Shown piece after piece: positions 35,693 to 43,982 of a DNA stretch of 64,000 nucleotides; the stretch's first letter is position 1, and the number at the start of each line of letters is the position of its first letter. The stretch is from assembly GCA_051861545.1 (NCBI GenBank), contig JBIMKP010000023.1, positions 1-64,000 of the forward strand. Direction: 5' to 3'. The stretch comes from CAISCU01 sp051861545 (GTDB lineage: Bacteria; Bacteroidota; Bacteroidia; UKL13-3). The notes beneath the pieces were generated by a model. That model had not been told where the DNA came from and made no database searches. It worked only from the letters and a program-made list of their open reading frames with translations. Both the position numbers and the translations under genes were made by a program.

Positions 35693-36059
35693 TATATGTT
35701 ATTTTACTTGGAGGTGTTTTTAATTCTTTAATTCCTGTTTTTTCTAATCTTTTTGCAACTGAACTTTGTCTACTTTCACCCATCAATTCGCTTAGTACAG
35801 TTATATATTCACTTCTTAAATCTTTAACTTCATTATTTAGTTTATTGGTTTTACGAATAGTTTTTTCGGCGGTATGACTATTATAAATAAACAACACAAC
35901 CAATAAGAAAACATAAGCCAAAAACGGAGCTTGTTTTGAAAGCTGAGCTCTATTTAAACTGAAATCGAAATCAGCAAATTTTTTCATCCTTTCGGTGAAT
36001 TTTACCGATTCTTTATCAGTTGGTTTTTGTTCTTCTATTTCTTCAACTATCCTATTCAT
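35682..36059 (-). CDS. FtsL-like cell division protein
   Basis: A small bitopic protein: about 50 cytoplasmic residues, one membrane helix (AYVFLLVVLFIYNS), then a short leucine-zipper-like periplasmic helix. This topology and its place between rsmH and ftsI fit FtsL, which with FtsB/FtsQ activates FtsWI. The frame extends upstream to a TTG at 36086 inside rsmH, but ATG at 36059, 4 bp after the rsmH stop, gives a better start and about 125 residues. Primary sequence similarity is too low to assign it beyond topology and position. Confidence 0.82.
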   Translation of the reverse strand: MNRIVEEIEEQKPTDKESVKFTERMKKFADFDFSLNRAQLSKQAPFLAYVFLLVVLFIYNSHTAEKTIRKTNKLNNEVKDLRSEYITVLSELMGESRQSSVAKRLEKTGIKELKTPPSKITYSGN

Positions 36060-36063
36060 TCTT

Positions 36064-36981
36064 TTAAACCAAAGCCTTTTCTGCAATTCTTAATTTTGCG
36101 CTTCTCGAACGAGGATTTCTTTGTAATTCCTCATCAGAAGCCGTTATAACTTTTCGGTTCATTTGTTCAAAGGGACGAATTAGATTTCCATAAAAATCTT
36201 TAATGGCTTCACCTTCAAAATTCCCTGTAGCCATAAAGTTTTTCACTAATCTGTCTTCAAGTGAGTGATAGCTCATCACAACCAATTTTCCACCTGGAGC
36301 TAAGACCTTTGAACTTTGCTCTAAGAAACTTTTCAAAACATCCATTTCACGGTTCACTTCAATTCTTAATGCTTGAAAAACTTGGGCAAAGAATTTATAA
36401 TCACCAAACTTTGGAGTATATCTTTTTAATGCCTCTTTTAGATGAATAACTTTTGTAATTTGTAGCTGACTTCTATAAGCAACAATTGCAGCAGCTAAAG
36501 CACGAGAATTTTTCAGCTCACCATATAAATAAAAGAGATTCGCCAAATTTTCTTCCTTATAATCATTAAGAATATCTGCAGCATTCATTCCAGTTTGTGC
36601 ATTCATTCTCATATCGAGCTCAGCATCATCAAACCTAAAAGAGAAACCTCTTCCTGCTTCATCAAACTGATGTGATGAAACACCTAAATCTGCAAGAATT
36701 CCATTTACAGGGACCTTATTTTGATACAAAAGATGGTTCTCCATAAACTCGAAATTTTGGTCAATAAAAACCAATCTTTCATCCTTAGGTATATTATTCT
36801 TTGCATCCTCATCTTGGTCGAATGCTACTAAAGTTCCTTTTTTTCCTAATAGATTTAAAATCGCTTTTGAATGTCCACCACCACCAAAAGTAACATCAAC
36901 ATAAACTCCATCTTTTTGAATAGCTAAACCATCCAAACATTCAGAAAGCATTACAGGAGCATGGTATTTATTTTCCATCAT
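36064..36981 (-). CDS. rsmH: 16S rRNA (cytosine-1402-N4)-methyltransferase RsmH
   Basis: Methylates the N4 of C1402 in 16S rRNA at the ribosomal P site. The SAM-binding motif YVDVTFGGGGHSKAIL, LADLGVSSHQFDEAGRGFSF, and VMSYHSLEDRLVKNF are diagnostic. 305 residues. The start overlaps the end of mraZ by 14 bp; two consecutive ATG codons are available (36981 and 36978). Confidence 0.98.
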   Translation of the reverse strand: MMENKYHAPVMLSECLDGLAIQKDGVYVDVTFGGGGHSKAILNLLGKKGTLVAFDQDEDAKNNIPKDERLVFIDQNFEFMENHLLYQNKVPVNGILADLGVSSHQFDEAGRGFSFRFDDAELDMRMNAQTGMNAADILNDYKEENLANLFYLYGELKNSRALAAAIVAYRSQLQITKVIHLKEALKRYTPKFGDYKFFAQVFQALRIEVNREMDVLKSFLEQSSKVLAPGGKLVVMSYHSLEDRLVKNFMATGNFEGEAIKDFYGNLIRPFEQMNRKVITASDEELQRNPRSRSAKLRIAEKALV

Positions 36982-37438
36982 TGTCCTCCTTTTTTCTGTT
37001 ACTCATTACCTCTTCTGCCAAAGCACTGAAATCTGATGGCTCTTCATCTAACATTTTTTCGTACTCAGCTTTATTCCAAATTTCAATTTTGTTACCATAA
37101 GCCAGTAAAATCAAATCACCTTCAAGATTTGCATATTCCTGAAGTGATTTTGGTAACAAAACACGAGATGCATTATCCATATCCAACTTAGAAGCACCTC
37201 TTAAAAAATAACGTTTAAAGGTTCTTTCCTTCTGGATATAATCACTCAGCTTATTAATTTCCTCAGCAATGCTTTGCCATTCATTACTTGGATAAAGCAC
37301 ACAACACTTTTCAAAACCACGGTTAATAAAAAATGAATCAGCGGCCTCTTTGGGAAGCTGCTTTTTCAAGGCAGACGGTATCATTAACCGTCCCTTGGCA
37401 TCCATTTTACATTCATATTCTCCGTGAAGCTGCGTCAT
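36968..37438 (-). CDS. mraZ: Division/cell wall cluster transcriptional regulator MraZ
   Basis: A 156-residue regulator with two SpoVT/AbrB-like domains: LHGEYECKMDAKGRLMIPSALKKQL at the N-terminus (shown in part) and ASKLDMDNASRVLLPKSLQ (about 83-101). It forms ring-like oligomers and in other bacteria represses its own operon by binding short direct repeats near the promoter. It is the first gene of the 13-gene dcw operon. Three 10-bp direct repeats lie 44-72 bp upstream of its ATG and look like its operator. Confidence 0.97.
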   Translation of the reverse strand: MTQLHGEYECKMDAKGRLMIPSALKKQLPKEAADSFFINRGFEKCCVLYPSNEWQSIAEEINKLSDYIQKERTFKRYFLRGASKLDMDNASRVLLPKSLQEYANLEGDLILLAYGNKIEIWNKAEYEKMLDEEPSDFSALAEEVMSNRKKEDNDGK

Positions 37439-37462
37439 TATTGAGCTATAGCAATTGCAGGG

Positions 37463-37470
37463 TAAAAGTA
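37463..37470 (-). promoter_or_regulatory. Candidate -7 element of the dcw operon promoter
   Basis: On the minus strand TACTTTTA, one mismatch from TAnnTTTG, about 25 bp before the mraZ ATG. A -33 TTG at the usual distance is not obvious; that position is occupied by the MraZ-box-like repeats. Confidence 0.4.
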
Positions 37471-37481
37471 ATTACATTTTT

Positions 37482-37510
37482 CCACTTTTCACCACTTTTC
37501 CCCACTTGTG
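37482..37510 (-). promoter_or_regulatory. Putative MraZ operator: three 10-bp direct repeats
   Basis: On the minus strand, toward mraZ, AAGTGGGGA, AAAGTGGTGA and AAAGTGGAAA follow one another at exact 10-bp spacing. This matches the pattern AAAGTG(G/T)-N3 in tandem described for MraZ boxes, and one helical turn per repeat fits a ring-shaped oligomer. The site lies directly upstream of the candidate -7 element, so binding would block transcription of the whole operon. Confidence 0.75.
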
Positions 37511-37524
37511 TATATTAACATGGG

Positions 37525-37533
37525 TTATCCACA
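37525..37533 (+). promoter_or_regulatory. Perfect DnaA-box sequence TTATCCACA
   Basis: An exact match to the strongest DnaA-binding 9-mer. Weaker 7/9 matches are close by: TGTGAATAG (37538-37546, opposite orientation), TGTGTATAT (37507-37515, opposite orientation) and TTTTCCACT (37478-37486). One perfect box can occur by chance; the cluster makes it worth noting. Confidence 0.45.
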
Positions 37534-37582
37534 AGGTTGTGAATAGTGCTCAGGACCAATAAATACAAGCACTTCAAGTAGG

Positions 37583-37610
37583 AAAAATGTCGCAATTAAA
37601 AAAATGTCGC
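37583..37610 (+). repeat. 11-bp direct repeat upstream of the retropepsin gene
   Basis: AAAAATGTCGC occurs at 37583-37593 and again at 37600-37610, centre spacing 17 bp, just upstream of the promoter-like element of the next gene. It may be a regulatory site; no factor can be named. Confidence 0.5.
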
Positions 37611-37611
37611 G

Positions 37612-37642
37612 TTGAAAACTGTTGGAAGCTTTTGTACCTTGC
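37612..37642 (+). promoter_or_regulatory. Putative promoter TTG-N20-TACCTTGC
   Basis: TTG at 37612-37614 and TACCTTGC at 37635-37642, spacer 20 bp, resemble the Bacteroidota consensus and stand 12 bp before the ATG at 37655. Confidence 0.5.
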
Positions 37643-37654
37643 CAAAAAAAAATT

Positions 37655-38089
37655 ATGTCTAAAAAAGTAGAAATAGATATCGAAGCAATCGAAATTGAAG
37701 AAGAAAATTACCACTTGTTTATTTCGGCAAAAGCTGGAAGAAAAAAAGTAAGGCTTTTGCTCGATACTGGAGCATCAAAAACGGTTTTTGATTTGGAGCA
37801 AATAGCTGAAATTTCAGGCAAAAAGAATGAAATACATAAAACAGAATCTGTTGGATTGGGTGCATCAAAAGTTGAAACCAGCTTGTTTAACTTAAGTAGT
37901 TTGAATATTGGAGAAATAAAATTAAAGAATCCTGAAATAGCGATTTTAGATATTTCACATGTAAATATGGCTTATCAGGCGGCAGGAATCCCGCAAATAC
38001 AAGGAATTTTAGGCAGCGATATTCTAATGAAAACCAAAGCCATTATTGATTACGGGAAATTAAAATTGAAGCTAAAAATTAAAGAATAA
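37655..38089 (+). CDS. Retropepsin-like aspartic protease, single domain
   Basis: A 144-residue protein with one pepsin-type half: catalytic D37-T-G-A-S after hydrophobic LLL, and the hydrophobic-hydrophobic-Gly element near the end (IQGILGSDIL). A single half implies a homodimeric, retropepsin-like active site, as in viral proteases and in the clan AA proteins common in bacteria. There is no signal peptide, so it is probably cytoplasmic. The frame extends upstream to a TTG at 37622, but that codon precedes the promoter-like element, so ATG at 37655 is preferred. The natural substrate is unknown. Confidence 0.85.
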   Translation: MSKKVEIDIEAIEIEEENYHLFISAKAGRKKVRLLLDTGASKTVFDLEQIAEISGKKNEIHKTESVGLGASKVETSLFNLSSLNIGEIKLKNPEIAILDISHVNMAYQAAGIPQIQGILGSDILMKTKAIIDYGKLKLKLKIKE

Positions 38090-38109
38090 TACTCCGAAAA
38101 GAATTCTTT

Positions 38110-38601
38110 CTATTCTTTGTCTTCTAATAATTCATCAGCACTTTCACCCATGTGTTCCATAGAAAACTTGGCATCATCTGCTAATTCTCCTTTGGGATAT
38201 TTTGCAAGAAATTGCTCGTATCTAGCTTTTGCAGCTTCATAATCTTGAATATTGTTTTCTAAAGTATAGGCCGATAAAAACATAGCTTCTTCAACCATTG
38301 GTGATGAAGGATAATCTTTAACTAATCTATCTAAAAATTCTACAGATTCTTTTGGTTGATCTAAATAAATTCCCTTTTGTGCTGCTTTAAAAAGAAACTC
38401 GGCACTTTGCTGGTCATCAGGATATTTTGTAGCAAAATCGACATAAGCGGTTTTCAATTTTTGAATCAATTCATCACTAAATGCACTGTCACCAGCTTCT
38501 AAATCTTTAATAGATTTTAATGCTTTTTCTTTGGGCGATTGACAAGCAAATACTGTTAATACAGCAACAAACACGAATGAGAATTTAAATATATTTTTCA
38601 T
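38110..38601 (-). CDS. TPR-containing lipoprotein (BamD/YbgF-like)
   Basis: A 163-residue lipoprotein: signal with lipobox VLTVFACQ (Cys about residue 20), then two to three tetratricopeptide-like helix pairs. The repeated pattern ATKYPDDQQSAEFLFKAA, VKDYPSSPMVEEAMFL and LAKYPKGELADDAKFSM is typical of BamD and YbgF tails. It probably sits at the inner leaflet of the outer membrane or faces the periplasm. It ends 21 bp before the convergent retropepsin-like gene and follows the CoA-binding gene by 6 bp, an apparent two-gene operon. Confidence 0.85.
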   Translation of the reverse strand: MKNIFKFSFVFVAVLTVFACQSPKEKALKSIKDLEAGDSAFSDELIQKLKTAYVDFATKYPDDQQSAEFLFKAAQKGIYLDQPKESVEFLDRLVKDYPSSPMVEEAMFLSAYTLENNIQDYEAAKARYEQFLAKYPKGELADDAKFSMEHMGESADELLEDKE

Positions 38602-38607
38602 TAGACT

Positions 38608-38967
38608 TTAATATTGTTTAGTACTTAAAAGGACCAATGTACAGGCTTCTAAAGCCTGAATACCATTAGATTCCAAACGATTTTCGAATATAGGATTTTC
38701 AGTTCCTGGATTAAAAACAACTCTTTTAGGCTTTAGTTTGATGATAGATTCTTCCATTTCAACTTGTAAACTTGGATTTACATACATAGTTACTGTATCA
38801 AAATCGTTAGTTTCAGGCCATTCTCTGCTAATTTCTTTTCCTTCAACCTCACCTTTTTGTTTTCCGAATAAAAATGTCTCGTGTCCATACGACCTCAACA
38901 TCATTTCTGCCTTATATGAATACCTATCTGGTTTTGAACTGGCACCAATTATGAGCGTTTTTTTCAT
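38608..38967 (-). CDS. CoA-binding domain protein (YccU-like)
   Basis: A 119-residue Rossmann-fold protein of the small CoA-binding family related to the succinyl-CoA synthetase nucleotide/CoA domain. TLIIGASSKPDRYSYKA at the N-terminus is the glycine-rich binding loop; VTMYVNPSLQVEM and VVFNPGTENP are conserved strands. The open frame continues upstream, but ATG at 38967 begins exactly where the family does, so the longer start is rejected. The biological role of this family is not established. Confidence 0.85.
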   Translation of the reverse strand: MKKTLIIGASSKPDRYSYKAEMMLRSYGHETFLFGKQKGEVEGKEISREWPETNDFDTVTMYVNPSLQVEMEESIIKLKPKRVVFNPGTENPIFENRLESNGIQALEACTLVLLSTKQY

Positions 38968-39073
38968 GATTATGCAAAGTAAATCAAAAAAAGTAGGCCA
39001 ATTACCATAGGATTTCCACAAAACAAGGGGCAAACATGAAGTTTTGCTTATTTTCGCCAAGTTTTATTTAGAT

Positions 39074-41488
39074 ATGAAAATAAGTTACAATTGGTTAAAA
39101 AAATTTATAGACCTTTCTATTAGTCCGGAAGAAACCGACAAATTGCTTACAGGTTCTGGTTTGGAAGTTGAAGATATTTCCTCATTTTACAGCATTCCTG
39201 GAGGCTTAGAAGGTATTGTTATTGGACATGTTTTAGAAAGAAAGCAACATCCAAATGCAGATAAACTTAGTGTTTGTTTGGTTGATATTGGTTTAACTGA
39301 ACCTAAACAAATTGTTTGTGGAGCCCCAAATGTTGCTGCTGGACAAAAAGTTTTAGTTGCAACAGTTGGTTCAACAGTTCACCCAAGTAAAGGAGAGCCT
39401 TTTGAAATCAAAAAAGCAAAAATTAGAGGTGAAGTTAGCGAAGGAATGATTTGTGCTGAAGATGAATTAAGTCTTGGTGAAAGTCATGATGGAATTTTAG
39501 TTCTGCCACAGGAATATGAAGTTGGGGCAAATGCTAGCAAATATTTTCCTGTTTATAACGATTATCTAATTGAAATAGGTTTAACTGCTAACAGAGGCGA
39601 TGCTGCTAGTCATTTAGGTGTTGCTAGAGATTTACATGCACTTACTGGTGCTAAAATTATTCTTCCTGAATTAAAAATTAATTCTTATAGAAAACCTTGC
39701 CCTATTGCTGTTGATATTCAATATTCAGAAGCTTGCAAAAGATATTCTGGATTATCAGTTTCAGGAATTACTGTTAAAGAATCTCCAGATTGGTTAAAAA
39801 ACAGTTTGTCGGTTTTAGGTTTAAAGCCTATTAATCAGGTTGTTGATGTTACCAATTATGTTTTACATAGCATTGGACAACCTTTACATGCTTTTGATGC
39901 TGATAAAATTTCAGGAAATAAAATTATTGTTAAACAAGCCAATGTTGGAGAAACATTTGTAACACTTGATGGTGTAGAAAGAAAACTTCATGGTCATGAA
40001 TGTATGATTGCAGATACCAACCAAAACTTAGCTTTAGCTGGAGTATTTGGAGGAAAAGATTCTGGAATTGAAAACACAACTACAAATATTTTCATAGAAA
40101 GTGCCTTCTTTGCAGGAAGTTATACCAGAAAAAGCGCTAAATCACATGCATTAAATACTGATGCAAGTTTCAGGTTTGAAAGAGGAACAGACCCTGAAAT
40201 CACCATTTTTGCTGCCGAATGGGCTGCTATGCTAATAAGCGAAATTGGTGGTGGCGAAATTTCAGCAATAGTTGATGTCTATCCTGAAAAAATAGAACCT
40301 GCTAAAATTACTTTTAATGTTTCTAAATCAAATCAATTAATCGGACAAGAAATATCTAAAGAGAGAATTCTTGAAATATTAAATCGACTTGAAATAAAAA
40401 TTCTCTCAGATAAAGGAAATGAACTTGAATTAGAAGTTCCAGCATACAGACCTGATGTTACCAGACAAGCAGATATTACCGAAGAAATTCTTAGGATTTA
40501 TGGCTTGAATAATATTGAAATGGGAACCAGTATTAAATCGAGTATGAGTTTTAGTGAAGATGAATTTGGTTTAAAACTAAAAAACAAACTTGCTGTATTT
40601 TTAAGTTCAAATGGTTTTTTAGAAATCGCAACTAACTCACTTACAAAAAGTTCGTATTATACCGAGGATGAATTAAAAGCCGCTGTTTATTTAAAAAATC
40701 CATTAAGCAGTGATTTAGACATCATGCGATTAAACATGATGAACAGCACTTTAGAGGCGATTCAATATAATAATAACAGAAAACAAAGCGATTTAAGGTT
40801 TTTTGAATTTGGCAAGACTTATTCAAAACAGGGTGATGAAAATCAATTGAATTCTTATGCAGAGAAGAAGCATTTGATATTGGCATCACATGGCAGAAAG
40901 CAGCCAGAATCGTGGAATACACAAACTGATGAATTTGGATATTATCAATTAAAACAAGTGATAGAACAATTACTTGAGTTAAGTGGATTTGAAAAATGGG
41001 AATGGAAATATCCTGAAGAAGCTAGTTTAGAAAACGCAGCTGAAATCAGCATAAAAAACAAAACTGTTGCTTTTTTAGGTAATATCCCATCAAACAAAAC
41101 CAAAAAATTTGATGTAGATAAAAACGTTTGGTTTGCAGATATTGATTGGTCAACCTGGTTGATATTAGCGAAAGACAATAAGTTTAAACTAAAACCGGTA
41201 TCAATTTACCCTGCTGTTAGAAGAGATTTGGCATTATTATTAGATGAGCAAGTTGCATACAGAGATTTAGAGAAAATTGCTAAAAAATCGGCTGGTAACT
41301 TATTAAAAACAGTGAATATTTTCGACTTTTACCAAGGTGATAAAATTGAAAAAGGGAAAAAATCGTATGCACTAAGTTTTATTTTACAAGACGATAATAA
41401 AACTCTAACTGACCAAGAAATTGAAGATTGTATGAAGAAATTAATTCAACAATTTGAAAAAGAAGCAGGAGCAAAACTAAGGGCTTAA
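39074..41488 (+). CDS. pheT: Phenylalanyl-tRNA synthetase beta subunit
   Basis: Beta subunit of the alpha2-beta2 enzyme that charges tRNA-Phe. MKISYNWLKKFIDL is the canonical N-terminus; a tRNA-binding OB domain (about 40-150), B3/B4 editing domain (about 215-390), B5 (about 405-475), the catalytic-like core (about 485-680) and a C-terminal ferredoxin-like anticodon-binding domain (about 710-804, VSIYPAVRRDLALLLD) follow. The frame extends upstream to a TTG at 39044; ATG at 39074 is the correct family start. pheS is not adjacent. It is followed after 1 bp by a coiled-coil gene and zapA. Confidence 0.97.
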   Translation: MKISYNWLKKFIDLSISPEETDKLLTGSGLEVEDISSFYSIPGGLEGIVIGHVLERKQHPNADKLSVCLVDIGLTEPKQIVCGAPNVAAGQKVLVATVGSTVHPSKGEPFEIKKAKIRGEVSEGMICAEDELSLGESHDGILVLPQEYEVGANASKYFPVYNDYLIEIGLTANRGDAASHLGVARDLHALTGAKIILPELKINSYRKPCPIAVDIQYSEACKRYSGLSVSGITVKESPDWLKNSLSVLGLKPINQVVDVTNYVLHSIGQPLHAFDADKISGNKIIVKQANVGETFVTLDGVERKLHGHECMIADTNQNLALAGVFGGKDSGIENTTTNIFIESAFFAGSYTRKSAKSHALNTDASFRFERGTDPEITIFAAEWAAMLISEIGGGEISAIVDVYPEKIEPAKITFNVSKSNQLIGQEISKERILEILNRLEIKILSDKGNELELEVPAYRPDVTRQADITEEILRIYGLNNIEMGTSIKSSMSFSEDEFGLKLKNKLAVFLSSNGFLEIATNSLTKSSYYTEDELKAAVYLKNPLSSDLDIMRLNMMNSTLEAIQYNNNRKQSDLRFFEFGKTYSKQGDENQLNSYAEKKHLILASHGRKQPESWNTQTDEFGYYQLKQVIEQLLELSGFEKWEWKYPEEASLENAAEISIKNKTVAFLGNIPSNKTKKFDVDKNVWFADIDWSTWLILAKDNKFKLKPVSIYPAVRRDLALLLDEQVAYRDLEKIAKKSAGNLLKTVNIFDFYQGDKIEKGKKSYALSFILQDDNKTLTDQEIEDCMKKLIQQFEKEAGAKLRA

Positions 41489-41489
41489 G

Positions 41490-41786
41490 ATGTTAACTAG
41501 GCAAAACGACAAGTATTTACAAGAAATAAAACTGAAGGTAATTTACCTCACGGAAGAGCTGCAAATGCTGAGAAATGAGGTGAATCAACTAAAAAATGAA
41601 AAAGAAAAATTAAAAAAAGAAATAGTAGAAAAGCAACAAAGCATAGAAATCTTAGAAGAAAAGAATAAAATTGCTAAACTTGCTGAGGGAATTCATCTCT
41701 CGAAACTGGATATGAAATCTGTTAAAACTGAAATTAACAGACAGCTCCGTGAGATAGATGAATGCATCAGGTTGTTAAACCAGTGA
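41490..41786 (+). CDS. Coiled-coil protein between pheT and zapA
   Basis: A 98-residue, almost wholly helical protein with a continuous heptad pattern at about 15-65 (LTEELQMLRNEVNQLKNEKE). It has no membrane segment. It starts 1 bp after pheT and its end overlaps zapA by 25 bp, so it is translationally tied to both. Small coiled-coil partners beside zapA suggest a ZapB-like role in organising the Z ring, but this is by position and shape only. Confidence 0.75.
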   Translation: MLTRQNDKYLQEIKLKVIYLTEELQMLRNEVNQLKNEKEKLKKEIVEKQQSIEILEEKNKIAKLAEGIHLSKLDMKSVKTEINRQLREIDECIRLLNQ

Positions 41787-42082
41787 AATCAAAAGGGTTG
41801 AACGAACTTTCAATTAACATAAATATAGCAGGACGTGTTTATCCGCTTACGGTTTCATCTGAAGATGAAGCTAGGGTAAGGGCTGCCGGCAAACTCATAC
41901 AAGAAAAACTGCAGGCTTATGCCGGACAGTTTGCCCTAAGGGATCACCAAGACTCACTAGCCATGTTTGCCTTGGAGATAGCCTCAGAATACCAGAAGCT
42001 CCTGGAAAAACAAGGGAATGAGCAAGTTGAATTAGAAAGTAAGTTAAAGGAGATTAATGAACTCCTTCCTCCCCTATCTTGA
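41762..42082 (+). CDS. zapA: Cell division protein ZapA
   Basis: A 106-residue protein whose N-terminal part (SININIAGRVYPLTVSSEDEARVRAA, shown partly) forms the ZapA beta-alpha head, followed by a long helix (about 55-100) that dimerises. ZapA bundles FtsZ filaments. The location between pheT and rny is usual for the phylum. ATG at 41762 overlaps the preceding gene. Confidence 0.9.
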   Translation: MHQVVKPVKSKGLNELSININIAGRVYPLTVSSEDEARVRAAGKLIQEKLQAYAGQFALRDHQDSLAMFALEIASEYQKLLEKQGNEQVELESKLKEINELLPPLS

Positions 42083-42128
42083 TTTTGCGTGTTAGCAATC
42101 TGCCCGGCACACAAAACAATATATATAT

Positions 42129-43670
42129 ATGGAAATTTATTTAGTTATTATTTTTATCATGATTTCTCTGGGCGTTGGTGCAGGAATCATGTGGGTTGTT
42201 AACAACAACATCCTGAAATCGAGATCTCAGGAAATAATTAGAGAGGCAGAAACAAAAGCTGAAATTCTAAAAAAAGACAAACTTCTTGAAGCTAAAGAAA
42301 GATTTCTTCAACTTAAATCGGAGCACGACAAAGACATCACCAATCGTAATCAACAGATTTTAAAAGAAGAGAACAAAATCAAACAACAAGAACAAAGCAT
42401 CAAGCAAAAATTAGAAAATGCACAAAGAAAAGATGCTGAACTAGATAGCATTAAACAATCGCTTCAAAAACAATTAGAAGCAGCAGCTGCTAAAAAAGAA
42501 GAAGCTGAAAAAGCATTACATAGTCAGGTTAAACAACTTGAAAAAATTGCAGGTTTAACCGCTGATGAAGCTAAAAAACAATTGGTTGAAGCTTTACAGG
42601 AAGAAGCTAGAACAGAAGCTTTGGCTCGTGTTAAAGAAATTACAGACGAAGCAAAAATGATGGCTACTAAAGAAGCAAAGAAAATTGTTTTAAGTACCAT
42701 TCAAAGAACTGCTGCAGAGCAAGCTATAGAAAATTCGGTTTCAGTATTTAATATTGAATCTGATGAACTTAAAGGAAGAATTATTGGTAGAGAAGGAAGA
42801 AATATCAGAGCATTAGAAGCAGCAACTGGTGTAGAATTTATTGTTGATGATACTCCAGAAGCAATTATTCTTTCGTGCTTCGACCCTATTAGAAGAGAAA
42901 TTGCTCGTTTAGCCATGCATAGATTGGTTACAGATGGAAGAATTCACCCAGCACGTATTGAAGAAGTTGTAGCTAAAACTAAAAAACAAATTGAAGAGGA
43001 ATTAGTAGAAATTGGTGAAAGAACCTGTATCGACCTTGGAATTCACGGATTACATCCTGAACTAATTAGAATGGTTGGTAGAATGAGATATCGTTCTAGT
43101 TATGGACAAAATCTTCTACAACACTCAAGAGAAGTTGCTAACCTGTGTGCTACAATGGCAGCTGAATTAGGCCTAAATGTAAAATTGGCTAAAAGAGCTG
43201 GACTATTACACGATATTGGTAAAGTTCCTGATGAAGATCCAGAAACACCACATGCTTTATTGGGTATGAAATTGGCCGAAAAGTACAAAGAACATCCTGA
43301 AGTAGTGAATGCAATTGGAGCCCATCACGATGAGATTGAAATGACAAGCATGTTATCTCCAATCATTCAGGCATGTGATGCAATTTCCGGTTCAAGACCT
43401 GGAGCAAGAAGAGAAGATTCTGAAAACTATATGAAACGTTTAAAGAACCTAGAAACTATTGCTATGAGCTATTCTGGTGTTGAAAAAGCATTCGCCATCC
43501 AAGCAGGTAGAGAATTACGTGTAGTTGTAGAAAGCGATAAAGTAACTGATGATGCAGCAGATATTCTATCAATAGATTTATCGCAAAGAATTCAAAAAGA
43601 AATGACCTATCCGGGCCAAATCAAAATTACGGTTATTAGAGAAAAAAGGTCAGTAAATTATGCTAAGTAG
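42129..43670 (+). CDS. rny: Ribonuclease Y
   Basis: A membrane-anchored endoribonuclease that starts mRNA decay. One N-terminal helix (about 3-24), a long coiled coil (30-190), a KH RNA-binding domain (about 205-270, GRIIGREGRNIRALEAATG) and an HD phosphodiesterase domain (about 330-425, with LLHDIGKVPDE and HHDEIE). 513 residues is standard. A terminator follows at 43689-43717. Confidence 0.97.
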   Translation: MEIYLVIIFIMISLGVGAGIMWVVNNNILKSRSQEIIREAETKAEILKKDKLLEAKERFLQLKSEHDKDITNRNQQILKEENKIKQQEQSIKQKLENAQRKDAELDSIKQSLQKQLEAAAAKKEEAEKALHSQVKQLEKIAGLTADEAKKQLVEALQEEARTEALARVKEITDEAKMMATKEAKKIVLSTIQRTAAEQAIENSVSVFNIESDELKGRIIGREGRNIRALEAATGVEFIVDDTPEAIILSCFDPIRREIARLAMHRLVTDGRIHPARIEEVVAKTKKQIEEELVEIGERTCIDLGIHGLHPELIRMVGRMRYRSSYGQNLLQHSREVANLCATMAAELGLNVKLAKRAGLLHDIGKVPDEDPETPHALLGMKLAEKYKEHPEVVNAIGAHHDEIEMTSMLSPIIQACDAISGSRPGARREDSENYMKRLKNLETIAMSYSGVEKAFAIQAGRELRVVVESDKVTDDAADILSIDLSQRIQKEMTYPGQIKITVIREKRSVNYAK

Positions 43671-43688
43671 TATTAATAAATAGTTAAC

Positions 43689-43717
43689 AAAAAAGCCTCG
43701 TTAAACGAGGCTTTCTT
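43689..43717 (+). terminator. Rho-independent terminator after rny
   Basis: AAAGCCTCG and CGAGGCTTT pair around TTAAA, followed by a T-rich tail; 19 bp after the rny stop. Confidence 0.9.
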
Positions 43718-43982
43718 GTTTTATACTGACTATCAATAGCTTAAAAATGAAGAATTAATTCAAAACTAATTGAAGAAATATTGAAATAGATTCAGACTTA
43801 TTGACTATAAATTGCAAATACAAACAAGTTAAAAATTGGAGAGAAAGTTTTAAGAATCTGGTCAAATCAATAAACACAATACTTACATAAGCATAACATC
43901 AATTTACATAAAAAAAATGAAAACAATTTTCAATTTTATGTCAAATTCATGAAAGAATTAATCAAAAAATCAAGCAAACAAA
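43718..43982. other. AT-rich intergenic region upstream of the PAS protein
   Basis: Apart from the rny terminator the 312-bp gap holds only A/T-rich sequence. No open frame longer than a few codons, no strong inverted repeat and no clear -33/-7 pair are seen; it presumably carries the promoter of the PAS gene. Confidence 0.5.

Noticed and set aside
38968..39060. Upstream extension of the CoA-binding protein
   Set aside because: The added residues do not match the family and would run into the divergent pheT upstream region; ATG at 38967 fits the conserved N-terminus.
42083..42128. 6S RNA gene between zapA and rny
   Set aside because: The gap is only 46 bp, too short for this RNA.
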